From assembly GCF_014490785.1 (NCBI RefSeq), contig NZ_CP051488.1, positions 3,906,001 to 3,970,000 on the forward strand: DNA of 64,000 bases, written 5' to 3'. The translations under genes and the position numbers were made by a program. Origin of the DNA: Kosakonia sp. SMBL-WEM22. GTDB taxonomy: Bacteria; Pseudomonadota; Gammaproteobacteria; Enterobacterales; Enterobacteriaceae. The number at the start of each line of letters is the position of its first letter. Positions within the stretch are counted from its first letter, which is position 1. Positions 50,731-60,219 of this stretch are shown one piece after another. Below the pieces are notes generated by a model that saw nothing but the letters and a program-made list of their open reading frames with translations, had not been told where the DNA came from and searched no databases.

Positions 50731-52440
50731 CTATTTCAGCGGCGAGTGCTTACGCTCAATGCTGTAGCGCTCCAGCTCTTTGTAAGGCACCACCTGGCTC
50801 TTTTTCTTGCGCACATCCACCACCGTCATGCGGTCGGTGCAGGAGTAACAGGGATCGAGGCTGCCGATAATTAGCGGCGCGTCAGAGACGGTATTGCCGC
50901 GCAGCATGTAGCGCAGGGTTGGCCAGTTAGCGTAAGTCGCCGCGCGGCAGCGCCAGCGGTAGAGCTTCTGGTTGTCGCCGGTCATGCTCCAGTGGATATC
51001 ATCCCCGCGCGGCGCTTCGGAAAAACCAAGCGCAAAGCGGTGCGGAATATAGGTAAAGCCCTCTACCATCAGCGGGCCGCCGGGCAGGTTATCGAGCCCG
51101 AAATCAATCATGTTCAGGGCGGTAAAGACTTCGTTGATGCGCACTTTCAGGCGCGAAATCACATCGCAGCCCTGTTCGGTGTGAACGGTCATCGGCAGCA
51201 GGCCGTAGCCAACAAATGGGTGATCGGCGCGGGTGTCGCGAGCGTGGCCGCTGGCGCGCACCATCGGGCCGACGTTGCTGAAGTCGCGGGCGATTTGCGG
51301 ATCAAGGCGGCCAATGCCGACCGTGCGCTGCTCAATGTTCGGCGTGCTTAACAGCATATCGACCAGCTCCTGCACATCGCGACGCATTTGCTGCGCCAGC
51401 TGGCGGGTCTGGATCATCTCATCTTTCAGCATGTCGCGACGGATGCCGCCAATCAGGTTCAGGCCGTAGGTTTTACGCGCCCCGGTGAGAATTTCCGCCA
51501 TCTTCATTGAGGTTTCACGCACGCGGAAGAACTGCATAAAGCCGGAGTCAAAGCCGACAAAGTGGCAGGCAAGGCCGAGGTTGAGCAGGTTGGAGTGCAG
51601 GCGCTCGACCTCAAGCAAAATGGCGCGGATCATCTGCGCCCGCTCCGGTACCACAATGCCCATCGCGTTCTCCACCGAGGTGGTGTAGGCGGTGCTGTGG
51701 GCAAAGCCGCAGATGCCGCAAACACGATCCGACAGGAAGGTCACCTCGTTGTAGCCCATGCGGGTTTCCGCCAGTTTTTCCATGCCGCGGTGGACATAGA
51801 ACATGCGGTAATCGGCATCGATAATGTTCTCGCCATCGACAAACAGGCGGAAATGTCCCGGTTCATCAGAGGTGACATGCAGCGGGCCAATCGGCACTAC
51901 ATTGTTCTTCTTATCACCCAGTTCGTTGATGAACTCGTAGGTTTCCGCGTCGGTGGTTGGCGCGGGGCGCTGGCGGTAATCCATGCTGTCTTTGCGCAGC
52001 GGATAGAGCTCATCCGGCCAGTCGTCGGGCAACACCAGACGGCGCTCATCCGGCAGGCCTACCGGGATCAGGCCGTACATATCGCGTACTTCGCGCTCGC
52101 CCCACACCGCCGCCGGTACGCGCGGCGTCACGGAAGGGTACTCCGGTTTCAAAGCATCCACTTCGACACGCACGGTGATCCAGCACTTCACGCCCTGCTC
52201 CATCGACAGCACGTAGTAAACGGCGAAGTGGCCATTGAGCTTGCGCTCATCGTTGCCAAACAGCACCGATAGCCAGCCGCCCTGCTGGTAGTAGAGGAAC
52301 TCGACCACTTCCGGCAGATAGTTGAGTTTGATGGTCAGGGTCAGCTGATCCTTCGTCTGCCATGCGCTCTCCAGCACCACGCCGGGGAATTTCTCATGCA
52401 GCGCGGCAAGGTAGTGTTGGCCGATCTTTTCTTCAGACAT
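50731..52440 (-). CDS. hycE: Hydrogenase 3 large subunit precursor HycE
   Basis: 569 residues fusing a NuoC-like N-terminal domain (about 1-170) with a NuoD-like [NiFe] domain. Nickel-iron ligands are RVCGICGFAHS near residue 240 and DPCYSCTDR near 530. The protein continues 32 residues beyond the Arg of CTDR (MTVVDVRKKKSQVV...), the extension that HycI removes after maturation. Catalyses proton reduction to H2. Peripheral on the cytoplasmic face. Confidence 0.98.
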   Translation of the reverse strand: MSEEKIGQHYLAALHEKFPGVVLESAWQTKDQLTLTIKLNYLPEVVEFLYYQQGGWLSVLFGNDERKLNGHFAVYYVLSMEQGVKCWITVRVEVDALKPEYPSVTPRVPAAVWGEREVRDMYGLIPVGLPDERRLVLPDDWPDELYPLRKDSMDYRQRPAPTTDAETYEFINELGDKKNNVVPIGPLHVTSDEPGHFRLFVDGENIIDADYRMFYVHRGMEKLAETRMGYNEVTFLSDRVCGICGFAHSTAYTTSVENAMGIVVPERAQMIRAILLEVERLHSNLLNLGLACHFVGFDSGFMQFFRVRETSMKMAEILTGARKTYGLNLIGGIRRDMLKDEMIQTRQLAQQMRRDVQELVDMLLSTPNIEQRTVGIGRLDPQIARDFSNVGPMVRASGHARDTRADHPFVGYGLLPMTVHTEQGCDVISRLKVRINEVFTALNMIDFGLDNLPGGPLMVEGFTYIPHRFALGFSEAPRGDDIHWSMTGDNQKLYRWRCRAATYANWPTLRYMLRGNTVSDAPLIIGSLDPCYSCTDRMTVVDVRKKKSQVVPYKELERYSIERKHSPLK

Positions 52441-52452
52441 AGATGAACTCTC

Positions 52453-53379
52453 TTAATAGGTCGCCAGCAAGGAGACAAAGGCCAGGAAGGCGACGCCGAA
52501 ACCGGCCCAGGTGACGCGCGAGGCGGCAACAAAACGCAGGCGCGCCATGCTGTTTTCAAACAGAGCGATGACCAGCACGCCGAGCAGCAGTTTCAGCAGC
52601 GCGACAACCAGCGCCAGCAGCAGCCCGCCGACGCTGAAGGCGGTCATCTGCCCCCAGGGTAAAAAGACGCCGACAAACAGTTGCAGCACCACCAGCTGTT
52701 TCAGGCTGATGCCCCACTTGAGGATGGCGAAACCGCTGCCGCTATACTCAGAGAGCGGCCCCTCCTGCAACTCCTGCTCCGCTTCCGCCAGATCGAACGG
52801 CAGTTTGCCCATTTCAATAAAGGTGGCGAAGGCGCAGGCACAGAGCGCAAGAAGCAGCGGCAGGCTGGCGTGCAGCGGCCAGTGATAAACGGTGTCGGTA
52901 ATGTGAGTGATATGGGTCGACCCGGCGACCAGCGCCGCCACCCACAACCCCAACAGCAGGATCGGCTCCACCAGCACGCCGAGCATCGCTTCGCGGCTGG
53001 CACCCAGCCCGGTAAAAGGGCTACCGGTATCCAGCCCGGCGATGGCGAAAAAGAAGCGGGCAATGGCGAAGAGATAGATAAGCGTGATGAGATCCCCAAG
53101 CAGCGGCAAGGGTGAGGCCACCGTCACCACCGGCAGCGCGGTGGCCACCGTCAGCATCACGCCGACCATCACCAGTGGCGTCAGGCGAAAGACCCAGCCG
53201 GAGGCCGCCGGGGCGATGCTCTGCCGCCCGAGCAGTTTGAACAGATCGCGATACTCCTGCAGCACCCCCGGCCCGCGCCGGTTATGCAAGCGCGCACGCG
53301 CTACGCGACTGATGCCGGAAAGCAGCGGCGCAAGGGCGAACATCACCAGCGCCTGTACAACAGCAAACAGAAAACTCAT
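52453..53379 (-). CDS. hycD: Formate hydrogenlyase membrane subunit HycD
   Basis: 308 residues, NuoH-like, about eight membrane helices. SRVARARLHNRRGPGVLQEYRDLFKLLGRQ is the conserved first cytoplasmic loop and FIEMGKLPFDLAEAEQELQEGPLSEYSGSG (residues about 185-215) the acidic quinone-cavity-type loop. Anchors the hydrogenase arm. 2 bp after hycC. Confidence 0.96.
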   Translation of the reverse strand: MSFLFAVVQALVMFALAPLLSGISRVARARLHNRRGPGVLQEYRDLFKLLGRQSIAPAASGWVFRLTPLVMVGVMLTVATALPVVTVASPLPLLGDLITLIYLFAIARFFFAIAGLDTGSPFTGLGASREAMLGVLVEPILLLGLWVAALVAGSTHITHITDTVYHWPLHASLPLLLALCACAFATFIEMGKLPFDLAEAEQELQEGPLSEYSGSGFAILKWGISLKQLVVLQLFVGVFLPWGQMTAFSVGGLLLALVVALLKLLLGVLVIALFENSMARLRFVAASRVTWAGFGVAFLAFVSLLATY

Positions 53380-53381
53380 CT

Positions 53382-55196
53382 TCAGGCTCCTCGGGAAATC
53401 ACCACAACCACCAGCACCGCCAGCTCAATCAGCGCCAGGCGACGAAACAGCAGCGGCGCGGCGTCGCCCCGCCAGACGGGCAGCGACAGCGTTGGCTCCA
53501 GCCATTTGCGCAGCGCGAGTACCGGCGCGAAGGCCCCTTTAACCGGCATCGCAAAACCGTGGGCGGTGATCACCATCGACGCTTCATGGTCGTAACCACA
53601 CACCCACGCCGCCCCTCTGCTGCGGGACGGCAGACGGTCGCCCTTCAGCAGCAGGAGCAGCATCAGCGGCAGCAGCGTCGCGGCAATCAGCAGCAGAGCA
53701 ATCATCGGTTGCGACACCACGGTGTTCGACGTTTCAAGCGGCAGCGGTACGGCACTGAACAGGCGCGGCAGCAGCCACGGTGCGGCAACCCCACCAATCA
53801 CACAGCAGATCGCCAGCGCCGCCACGCTTACACTCATCAGCCACGGCAGCGGGCGCGGGTTTTCCGCCTGCGCGCTGCGCGGCGCGCCAAGGAAGGTGAC
53901 GCCATAGACTTTCGCCATGCACATCACCGCCAGCGCGCCGGTAATTGCCAGCCCAACCGCCAGCAGCGGCCCCATTACTTGCAGAAGAAAATTGCCGCTG
54001 GCGCTTAAGCGGAAGAAGGCCTGGTAGATCACCCACTCACCGGCGAAACCGTTGAGCGGCGGCAGCGCGGCCATCGCCATCAGGCCAACCAGCATCGCCA
54101 GCGAGATAAGCGGCATGCGTTTACCGAGGCCGCCCAGTTTTTCGATATCGCGATAACCGGTAGCAAACCAGAGCGCGCCCGCGCCGAGAAACAGCGTGCT
54201 TTTAAACAGGCTGTGATTGAAAAGGTGATAGAGACCGCCGACCAGCCCGAGCGCCACCAGCACAGGCTGGCGCAGCGCAAGCCCGGTGATGCCCGCGCCA
54301 AGGCCGAGCAGGATGATGCCGATATTCTCCAGCGTGTGGTAAGCCAGCAGCCGCTGGATGTTGTGCTCCATCAGCGCATACAGCCCGCCAACAAAGGCGG
54401 TCAGCAGACCAAACACCAGCAGCAGCACGCCCCACCAGAGCGGCGGTTGTCCGCCAAATAGAGAGAGCGTGAGGATGCCGAACAGCCCGACTTTCATCAC
54501 CACGGCGGAGAAGAGCGCCGCCGCCGGAGCCGGAGCGTTGGCATGCGCCTGCGGCACCCAGGCGTGCAGCGGGATGATCCCCGCCAGCAGGCCAAAACCG
54601 ATTATGCCGAGAAGCCAGAGGCCGCCGCTCAGGGGGTGCAGGCTCAGCACGCTGAAATCGAGGCTCTGGTAGCGCTGCCATAGTAGCCAGCAGAGCAGCG
54701 CCAGCAGCAGCGTGCCGAGGCGTCCAAGAGCGAACCAGAGTTTGCCGGAGGTGCTGCACCCGGTAAGGAACACCGCGCAGAGCGCCATGATCTCCGCCAT
54801 CACCACCAGTGCGCCGAGGTTGGCCGCGCTCACCGCGCAGATCGCCGCCGCCAGCAGGAGGTTAACCAGCAGACCATTGGTTTTTACCGCCTGATGACGG
54901 TGCCACGCCAGGTTATAGAGGCTGATAAAGAAGCCGCAGACGCCAAGCGTCAGCAGCCAGACGGCGCCGAGCGGCGTGAGCAACAGATGAAGGTTGATCA
55001 GCGGCACGATACCGCTCACGGTCTGCCCATCAAGCAGTGCGCCCGCCCCGGCCGCCGTTACCAGCAGGCAGCCAGCCGCACCGCCCAGGCCCGCGAAGAA
55101 ACCACTCACGGTTTTGAACGCACTCAGCAGGCCCGCCAGCAGCGCAGCGCCGCTCAGTGTGACGACCGCGGTGCTCAGCAAAGAGAAAAGCGTCAT
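53382..55196 (-). CDS. hycC: Formate hydrogenlyase antiporter-like subunit HycC
   Basis: 604 residues with about 14-16 membrane helices, homologous to NuoL/Mrp antiporters. Conserved HAWVPQAHANAPAPAAALFSAVVMK near residue 215 and LLAYHTLENIGIILLGLG near 280; the Lys and Glu of proton channels are present (VVMKVG, ENIG). Possibly couples H2 production to ion translocation. Start overlaps hycB stop by 4 bp. Confidence 0.96.
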   Translation of the reverse strand: MTLFSLLSTAVVTLSGAALLAGLLSAFKTVSGFFAGLGGAAGCLLVTAAGAGALLDGQTVSGIVPLINLHLLLTPLGAVWLLTLGVCGFFISLYNLAWHRHQAVKTNGLLVNLLLAAAICAVSAANLGALVVMAEIMALCAVFLTGCSTSGKLWFALGRLGTLLLALLCWLLWQRYQSLDFSVLSLHPLSGGLWLLGIIGFGLLAGIIPLHAWVPQAHANAPAPAAALFSAVVMKVGLFGILTLSLFGGQPPLWWGVLLLVFGLLTAFVGGLYALMEHNIQRLLAYHTLENIGIILLGLGAGITGLALRQPVLVALGLVGGLYHLFNHSLFKSTLFLGAGALWFATGYRDIEKLGGLGKRMPLISLAMLVGLMAMAALPPLNGFAGEWVIYQAFFRLSASGNFLLQVMGPLLAVGLAITGALAVMCMAKVYGVTFLGAPRSAQAENPRPLPWLMSVSVAALAICCVIGGVAAPWLLPRLFSAVPLPLETSNTVVSQPMIALLLIAATLLPLMLLLLLKGDRLPSRSRGAAWVCGYDHEASMVITAHGFAMPVKGAFAPVLALRKWLEPTLSLPVWRGDAAPLLFRRLALIELAVLVVVVISRGA

Positions 55197-55801
55197 TTTG
55201 CACTCCCGTTATTCAGCACAAATCGCGCCAGATCGCCGTAATCGCTATTCAGGGTCTGCTCGCGTTTGCGGCGGCTGGCGCGAGTGATGTCGTGCGGGCT
55301 GACCAGGTGCAGTGCTTTGGTCGGGCACATGCGTACACAGGCCGGTCCGTCGGCGTCGAAGTAGCAGAGGTCGCACTTCACGGCGATGGCGCGCACGCCC
55401 GGCACCCAGTCGAGCAGCGAACTCACTTTCGCAGGCATCGGCGGCGCGGCGGGCGCTTTCGGCGTGTTGACGTTGGCCGGGATATCCAGCGGACGGCTGC
55501 CGGAAAACTCAATCGCGCCGAACGGACAGGCAATGGCGCAGAGCTTACAGCTGACGCAAAGGCTCTCATTGAGCTGCACCGCGCCATCCTCGCGGTTGAT
55601 GGCGTTCACCGGGCAGACCCCGGCGCAGGGCGCATCTTCACAGTGGTGGCACTGCTGCGGCGCGGATTCATGTTGGCTGCGCATAACGCGCAGGCGCGGC
55701 ATCGCCTGCAGCCCCACCGCGCGGTGCGTCTCGGCGCAGGCCGCCTCGCAGGTGTGGCAGCCAATACAGAGCGCCGGGTCGGCAATTACAAAACGGTTCA
55801 C
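55193..55801 (-). CDS. hycB: Formate hydrogenlyase iron-sulfur subunit HycB
   Basis: 202 residues with four [4Fe-4S] motifs (CIGCHTCEAAC; CHHCEDAPCAGVC; CVSCKLCAIACP; CDLCYFDADGPACVRMCP). Accepts electrons from formate dehydrogenase H and passes them to HycF. Paralog of HydN of this window. The 94 bp between hycA and hycB contain TGTCGA-type palindromes. C-terminus SDYGDLARFVLNNGSAK. Confidence 0.96.
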   Translation of the reverse strand: MNRFVIADPALCIGCHTCEAACAETHRAVGLQAMPRLRVMRSQHESAPQQCHHCEDAPCAGVCPVNAINREDGAVQLNESLCVSCKLCAIACPFGAIEFSGSRPLDIPANVNTPKAPAAPPMPAKVSSLLDWVPGVRAIAVKCDLCYFDADGPACVRMCPTKALHLVSPHDITRASRRKREQTLNSDYGDLARFVLNNGSAK

Positions 55802-55855
55802 CAGTCGATCCTCAGGTGAGTCGCCCGCTTACGGGCAGTCATTTTTGACGAAATA

Positions 55856-55887
55856 TGTCGATGGGTGTCATGTCGACACCCGTCGAC
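55856..55887. promoter_or_regulatory. Candidate FhlA site between hycA and hycB
   Basis: A 13-bp inverted repeat with one mismatch, GTCGATGGGTGTC (55857-55869) and GACACCCGTCGAC (55875-55887), five-base centre. An FhlA-binding site is known in the hycA-hycB gap of E. coli. Shares TGTCGA/TGTCAT words with the palindrome before hydN. Confidence 0.6.
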
Positions 55888-55895
55888 ACTCCAGC

Positions 55896-56363
55896 TCAGG
55901 CCAGCACCGGCGAATGCCCGTCACGGGCAATCGTGGTGAGGTTGACCGGCGTATCGGCTTCCATTGCGGCATAGAGGGTGTCGTAGACGGCGGCGAGTTT
56001 GCCGAGGTAGTGCTCAAGCACTTTTTCGCGATCGCAAACTTCAAACAGACCATCAATTTTGCCATCGCTGGTGAGACGCGCCTCGGCGATTACGCGCTTC
56101 TCTTCACTGGCTTTATTAGCAATCGCGTACTCAATGGTGTGGCCGTTAAAGCCACCGCTCAGGGTGATGTAAACCATGAAGTGATCGAACAGCACGAAGC
56201 AGAGCTGCTGCTCCGGCGCGCAGCCAATGGTGTGGTGCAAACGCGCTTTGGCGAGCGTAATGCCCTGAACCAGCGTATTGCAGTAACTGCGCCACGCCTC
56301 TTGCAGACGGTGATGCCGCCCGGCGATGTAATCCGCCTTTTCGCTAATTTCCCAAATCGTCAT
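55896..56363 (-). CDS. hycA: Formate hydrogenlyase regulatory protein HycA
   Basis: 155-residue negative regulator that counteracts FhlA in E. coli. MTIWEISEKADYIAGRHHRLQ and VQGITLAKARLHHTIGCAPEQQLCFVLF match E. coli HycA. First gene of hyc, behind a sigma-54 promoter. No DNA-binding motif seen, consistent with action through FhlA or fhlA mRNA. The extreme C-terminus is divergent. Confidence 0.95.
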   Translation of the reverse strand: MTIWEISEKADYIAGRHHRLQEAWRSYCNTLVQGITLAKARLHHTIGCAPEQQLCFVLFDHFMVYITLSGGFNGHTIEYAIANKASEEKRVIAEARLTSDGKIDGLFEVCDREKVLEHYLGKLAAVYDTLYAAMEADTPVNLTTIARDGHSPVLA

Positions 56364-56400
56364 CTCAGCTTACCCGCTTAATAGAAACAACAGCGTTTAA

Positions 56401-56415
56401 GCATCATCCATGCCA
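56401..56415 (-). promoter_or_regulatory. Sigma-54 promoter of hyc
   Basis: The minus strand reads TGGCAT-GGATG-ATGC, with the invariant GG and GC exactly ten bases apart, 38 bp before hycA. Confidence 0.88.
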
Positions 56416-56420
56416 ATTTT

Positions 56421-56433
56421 TAAATTATTGATT
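56421..56433 (-). promoter_or_regulatory. IHF site in the hyc-hyp control region
   Basis: The minus strand reads AATCAATAATTTA, a full match to WATCAANNNNTTR, within an AT-rich tract (56411-56452). IHF bending is known to be needed for hyc activation by FhlA. Confidence 0.75.
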
Positions 56434-56517
56434 TTTATAATTATTTAAAAAGAAGAGGCAGAATTTCGACGTGTCATCTCGTCATTGTCGTCATCGTCAC
56501 CGTGACTAAACCGGGAG

Positions 56518-56532
56518 TGGCACTGTTATTGC
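56518..56532 (+). promoter_or_regulatory. Sigma-54 promoter of hypABCDE
   Basis: TGGCAC-TGTTA-TTGC is a perfect match to the sigma-54 consensus, 30 bp before hypA. TGTCATC and TGTCGTC words at 56472-56496 may be FhlA contacts. Confidence 0.93.
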
Positions 56533-56561
56533 ATTAGCAGGGGAAATGATAAGGAGGCGTT

Positions 56562-56909
56562 ATGCATGAAATCACGTTGTGCCAGCGCGCGCTGGAGGTC
56601 ATTGAACAGCAGGCAGTGGCGAATGGCGCGCACAAGGTCACCGGCGTCTGGCTGAAGGTGGGCGCATTTTCTTGCGTCGAAACGGACGCTTTAACGTTTT
56701 GTTTTGATCTGGTCTGCCGCGGCAGCCTGGCGGAAGGTTGTAGACTGCATATCGAACAACAACAGGCCGAGTGCTGGTGCGAGTCTTGCCAGCAGTATGT
56801 GACGTTACTCAGTCAGCGTGTACGCCGCTGTCCACAATGCCACAGCGACCAGTTGCAGATCGTCGCCGACGACGGTATGCAAATTCAGCGACTGGAAATT
56901 GAGGAGTAA
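56562..56909 (+). CDS. hypA: Hydrogenase nickel insertion protein HypA
   Basis: 115 residues. Nickel-binding MHEITLCQ with His2 at the N-terminus; zinc ribbon CWCESCQQYV and CPQCHSDQ near residues 72-95. Delivers nickel to the hydrogenase 3 large subunit with HypB. AAGGAGGCGTT precedes the ATG. First gene of hypABCDE-fhlA. Confidence 0.97.
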   Translation: MHEITLCQRALEVIEQQAVANGAHKVTGVWLKVGAFSCVETDALTFCFDLVCRGSLAEGCRLHIEQQQAECWCESCQQYVTLLSQRVRRCPQCHSDQLQIVADDGMQIQRLEIEE

Positions 56910-56912
56910 GCA

Positions 56913-57785
56913 ATGTGTACGACATGTGGTTGTCAGGATGGAAACCGCTATATAGAAGGCGATGAACATAACCCCCACTCCGCCTTTCGCAGCGCCCCCT
57001 TCGCTCCGGCGACGCGCCCGGCGCTGACCATTACCGGGGTCAAAACCGATGCGTTCAGCCCGACTCAGCTTGACGAAGGCGACCTGCATTATGGCCACGG
57101 CGAAGCGGGCACCCACGCGCCGGGCATCAGCCAGCGGCGGATGCTGGAAGTGGAGATCGACGTACTGGATAAAAACAACCGCATCGCCGCCCGCAACCGC
57201 GCGCGCTTCGCGGCCCGCCAACAGCTGGTGATTAATCTCGTCTCCAGCCCCGGCTCCGGCAAAACCACCCTGCTCACGGAAACCTTACTGCGCCTGAAAA
57301 ACCGCCTCCCCTGTGCGGTGATTGAGGGCGATCAGCAAACCGTTAACGACGCTGCACGCATCCGCGCCACCGGCACTCCGGCGATTCAGGTTAATACCGG
57401 TAAAGGCTGCCATCTCGATGCGCAGATGATTGCCGATGCCGCGCCGCGTCTGCAGCTGGCCGAACAGGGCATCCTGTTTATTGAGAATGTCGGCAATCTG
57501 GTCTGCCCGGCGAGTTTTGATCTCGGCGAGCGGCATAAAGTGGCGGTGCTCTCCGTAACTGAAGGGGAGGATAAGCCGCTCAAATATCCGCATATGTTTG
57601 CCGCCGCCTCGCTGATGCTGCTCAACAAAGTCGATCTTCTCCCCTACCTCAGCTTCGATGTTGAGCAGTGCATCGCTTACGCGCGGGAGGTGAACCCCGA
57701 GATTGAGATCCTGCTGGTTGCCGCCACCAAAGGCGACGGCATGGATGCATGGCTTGAGTGGCTGGAGGCGCAACGATGTGCATAG
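56913..57785 (+). CDS. hypB: Hydrogenase maturation GTPase HypB
   Basis: 290 residues. N-terminal high-affinity nickel motif MCTTCGCQDG (CXXCGC). SIMIBI GTPase domain: P-loop NLVSSPGSGKTTLLTE near residue 110, switch EGDQQT near 135, ENVGNLVCPASFDLG near 190 with metal-linked Cys, and NKVDLLPY near 235 for guanine. Inserts nickel with HypA. 3 bp after hypA and overlaps hypC by 10 bp. Confidence 0.97.
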   Translation: MCTTCGCQDGNRYIEGDEHNPHSAFRSAPFAPATRPALTITGVKTDAFSPTQLDEGDLHYGHGEAGTHAPGISQRRMLEVEIDVLDKNNRIAARNRARFAARQQLVINLVSSPGSGKTTLLTETLLRLKNRLPCAVIEGDQQTVNDAARIRATGTPAIQVNTGKGCHLDAQMIADAAPRLQLAEQGILFIENVGNLVCPASFDLGERHKVAVLSVTEGEDKPLKYPHMFAAASLMLLNKVDLLPYLSFDVEQCIAYAREVNPEIEILLVAATKGDGMDAWLEWLEAQRCA

Positions 57786-58048
57786 GCGTACCGGGGCAAA
57801 TCTGCGCCATTGACGGCCTGCAGGCGAAAGTTGATGTCAGCGGCATCCAGCGTAATGTCGATTTGACGCTGGTTGGCAGTGAAGATGAGCAGGGCCACTC
57901 GCGTATCGGCCAGTGGGTGCTGGTGCACGTCGGCTTTGCCATGAGCATCATCAACGAAGCCGAAGCGCGCGAAACGCTGGCGGCGCTGCAAAACATGTTT
58001 GACGTTGAGCCGGATGTCGGCGCGCTGCTCTACGGCGAGGAGGGATAA
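57776..58048 (+). CDS. hypC: Hydrogenase maturation chaperone HypC
   Basis: 90 residues from ATG 57776, because the functional protein must begin Met-Cys: MCIGVPGQICAID with essential Cys2; GGAGGCGCAACG stands before it. Carries the Fe(CN)2CO unit with HypD and binds the HycE precursor. VLVHVGFAMSIINEAEA is the conserved second motif. Overlaps hypB by 10 bp and hypD by 1 bp. Confidence 0.96.
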   Translation: MCIGVPGQICAIDGLQAKVDVSGIQRNVDLTLVGSEDEQGHSRIGQWVLVHVGFAMSIINEAEARETLAALQNMFDVEPDVGALLYGEEG

Positions 58049-59169
58049 TGCGCTTTGTCGATGAGTACCGCGCGCCGGAGCAGGTGATGCAGCTTATCGC
58101 CCGCCTGCGTGAACGCGCCACAGGGCTTGCTTACACCGCCGCGCGCCCGCTGCGCATTATGGAGGTGTGCGGCGGCCACACCCACGCCATTTTCAAATTC
58201 GGCCTCGACCAGCTGCTGCCGGAGAATATTGAGTTTATCCACGGACCCGGCTGCCCGGTCTGCGTCTTACCGATGGGGCGCATTGATACCTGCGTGGAGA
58301 TCGCCAGCCACCCGGAGGTGATCTTCTGCACCTTCGGCGACGCCATTCGCGTGCCGGGCAAAAACGGCTCCCTGTTACAGGCGAAGGCGCGCGGCGCGGA
58401 TGTGCGGATTGTCTACTCGCCGCTTGATGCGCTGGCGCTGGCGGAGAAAAACCCGCAGCGCAAAGTCGTCTTTTTCGGACTCGGTTTCGAAACCACCATG
58501 CCCGCCACCGCCATCACGCTACAGCAGGCGAAGGCGCGCGATATCAACAACTTCTGGTTCTTCTGCCAGCACATCACGCTGATCCCAACCCTGCGCAGCC
58601 TGCTTGAGCAGCCCGATAACGGCATCGATGCCTTCCTTGCGCCCGGCCACGTCAGCATGGTGATTGGCACCGACGCCTATACCTTTATCGCCGATGAGTT
58701 TCAGCGCCCGCTGGTGGTCGCCGGTTTTGAGCCGCTCGACCTGTTACAGGGCGTGCTGATGCTGGTTGAGCAGAAAGTTGCGGCACGAAGCCAGGTGGAG
58801 AATCAGTATCGCCGCGTGGTGCCGGACGAGGGCAACCGGCGGGCACAAGCGGCGATTGCCGAGGTGTTCACCGTGCGCGGTGACAGCGAGTGGCGCGGGC
58901 TGGGGATGATTGGCGAATCGGGCGTGCATCTGACCGCTCCCTATCAGCGTTTTGACGCCGAAGCCCATTTCCAGCCAGCCATGCAGCAGGTGTATGACGA
59001 CCCGCGCGCCCGCTGTGGCGACGTGCTGACCGGGCGCTGCAAACCGCACCACTGCCCGCTGTTTGGCAACACCTGTAATCCACAAAGCGCCTTTGGCGCG
59101 CTGATGGTCTCCTCCGAAGGGGCCTGCGCCGCCTGGTATCACTACCGCGCTCAGGAGTGTGAAGTATGA
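58048..59169 (+). CDS. hypD: Hydrogenase maturation factor HypD
   Basis: 373 residues. Scaffold on which the Fe(CN)2CO group is built, with a [4Fe-4S] cluster and redox cysteines. Motifs: MEVCGGHTHAIFKFGL near residue 38, GPGCPVCVLPMG near 67, FGLGFETTMPATAI near 148, and C-terminal cluster region RCGDVLTGRCKPHHCPLFGNTCNPQ. Overlaps hypE by 4 bp. Confidence 0.97.
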   Translation: MRFVDEYRAPEQVMQLIARLRERATGLAYTAARPLRIMEVCGGHTHAIFKFGLDQLLPENIEFIHGPGCPVCVLPMGRIDTCVEIASHPEVIFCTFGDAIRVPGKNGSLLQAKARGADVRIVYSPLDALALAEKNPQRKVVFFGLGFETTMPATAITLQQAKARDINNFWFFCQHITLIPTLRSLLEQPDNGIDAFLAPGHVSMVIGTDAYTFIADEFQRPLVVAGFEPLDLLQGVLMLVEQKVAARSQVENQYRRVVPDEGNRRAQAAIAEVFTVRGDSEWRGLGMIGESGVHLTAPYQRFDAEAHFQPAMQQVYDDPRARCGDVLTGRCKPHHCPLFGNTCNPQSAFGALMVSSEGACAAWYHYRAQECEV

Positions 59170-60176
59170 ATGAGGTTCAGATGGCGCACGGCAGCGGCGG
59201 TCAGGCGATGCAGCAGCTGATCGGCGAACTCTTTATGCAGGCCTTCGCCAACCCCTGGCTGTCGGAGCAGGAGGATCAAGCGCGCCTCGATCTTACCGCG
59301 CTGGCGGCGGGCGGTGACAGGCTTGCCTTCTCGACCGACAGCTATGTGATTGATCCGCTGATTTTCCCCGGCGGCGATATCGGCAAACTCGCCATCTGCG
59401 GCACCGCCAATGATGTGGCGGTCAGCGGCGCGATCCCGCGCTACCTCTCCTGCGGCTTTATCCTCGAAGAGGGGCTGCCGATGGCAACGCTAAAACAGGT
59501 GGTGGAGAGCATGGCAGCAACGGCCCGCAGCGCCGGGATCGCCATCGTCACCGGCGACACAAAGGTGGTGCAGCGCGGCGCGGCGGATAAGCTCTTTATT
59601 AATACCGCCGGTATTGGCGCGATCCCCGCCACTATTCACTGGGCGGCAGCCTCGCTACAGCCGGGCGATGTGCTGCTGGCAAGCGGTACGCTCGGCGACC
59701 ACGGGGCGACCATCCTCAACCTGCGTGAAGGGCTGGGGCTGGACGGGGAGTTAAGCAGCGACTGCGCGGTGTTGACGCCGTTAATCGGGACGCTGCGCGA
59801 TTTGCCTGGCGTCAAAGCCCTGCGCGACGCGACGCGCGGCGGCGTCAATGCGGTGGTGCATGAGTTTGCCGCCGCCTGCGGGTATGGCATTGAATTACAA
59901 GAGAGCAAATTACCGATTAACCCGGCGGTGCGCGGCGTGTGTGAACTGCTGGGGCTGGATGCGCTTAACTTCGCTAATGAAGGCAAACTGGTGATCGCAG
60001 TCGATCGCGACAGCGCCGAGCTGGCGCTTAACCGCTTACGCGCCCACCCTTTAGGTAAAGATGCCGCAATGATTGGCGAAGTCGTCGAACAACAGGGCGT
60101 GCGGTTAGCCGGGCTTTACGGCGTGAAACGCCTGTTAGATCTCCCCCATGCGGAGCCGTTACCGCGGATCTGCTAG
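59166..60176 (+). CDS. hypE: Carbamoyl dehydratase HypE
   Basis: 336 residues. ATP-dependent dehydration of the carbamoyl group placed by HypF on its C-terminal Cys to give the thiocyanate used for cyanide ligands. MAHGSGGQAMQQLI near the start, ATP-binding GTANDVAVSGAIPRYLS near residue 80 and GDTKVVQRGAADKLFI near 128; it ends PRIC, the substrate cysteine. PurM-like fold. Confidence 0.97.
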   Translation: MNEVQMAHGSGGQAMQQLIGELFMQAFANPWLSEQEDQARLDLTALAAGGDRLAFSTDSYVIDPLIFPGGDIGKLAICGTANDVAVSGAIPRYLSCGFILEEGLPMATLKQVVESMAATARSAGIAIVTGDTKVVQRGAADKLFINTAGIGAIPATIHWAAASLQPGDVLLASGTLGDHGATILNLREGLGLDGELSSDCAVLTPLIGTLRDLPGVKALRDATRGGVNAVVHEFAAACGYGIELQESKLPINPAVRGVCELLGLDALNFANEGKLVIAVDRDSAELALNRLRAHPLGKDAAMIGEVVEQQGVRLAGLYGVKRLLDLPHAEPLPRIC

Positions 60177-60219
60177 TTGTTATTTTTCACACCTGTTGGT
60201 GTGCTTCTGGATGAGCAAA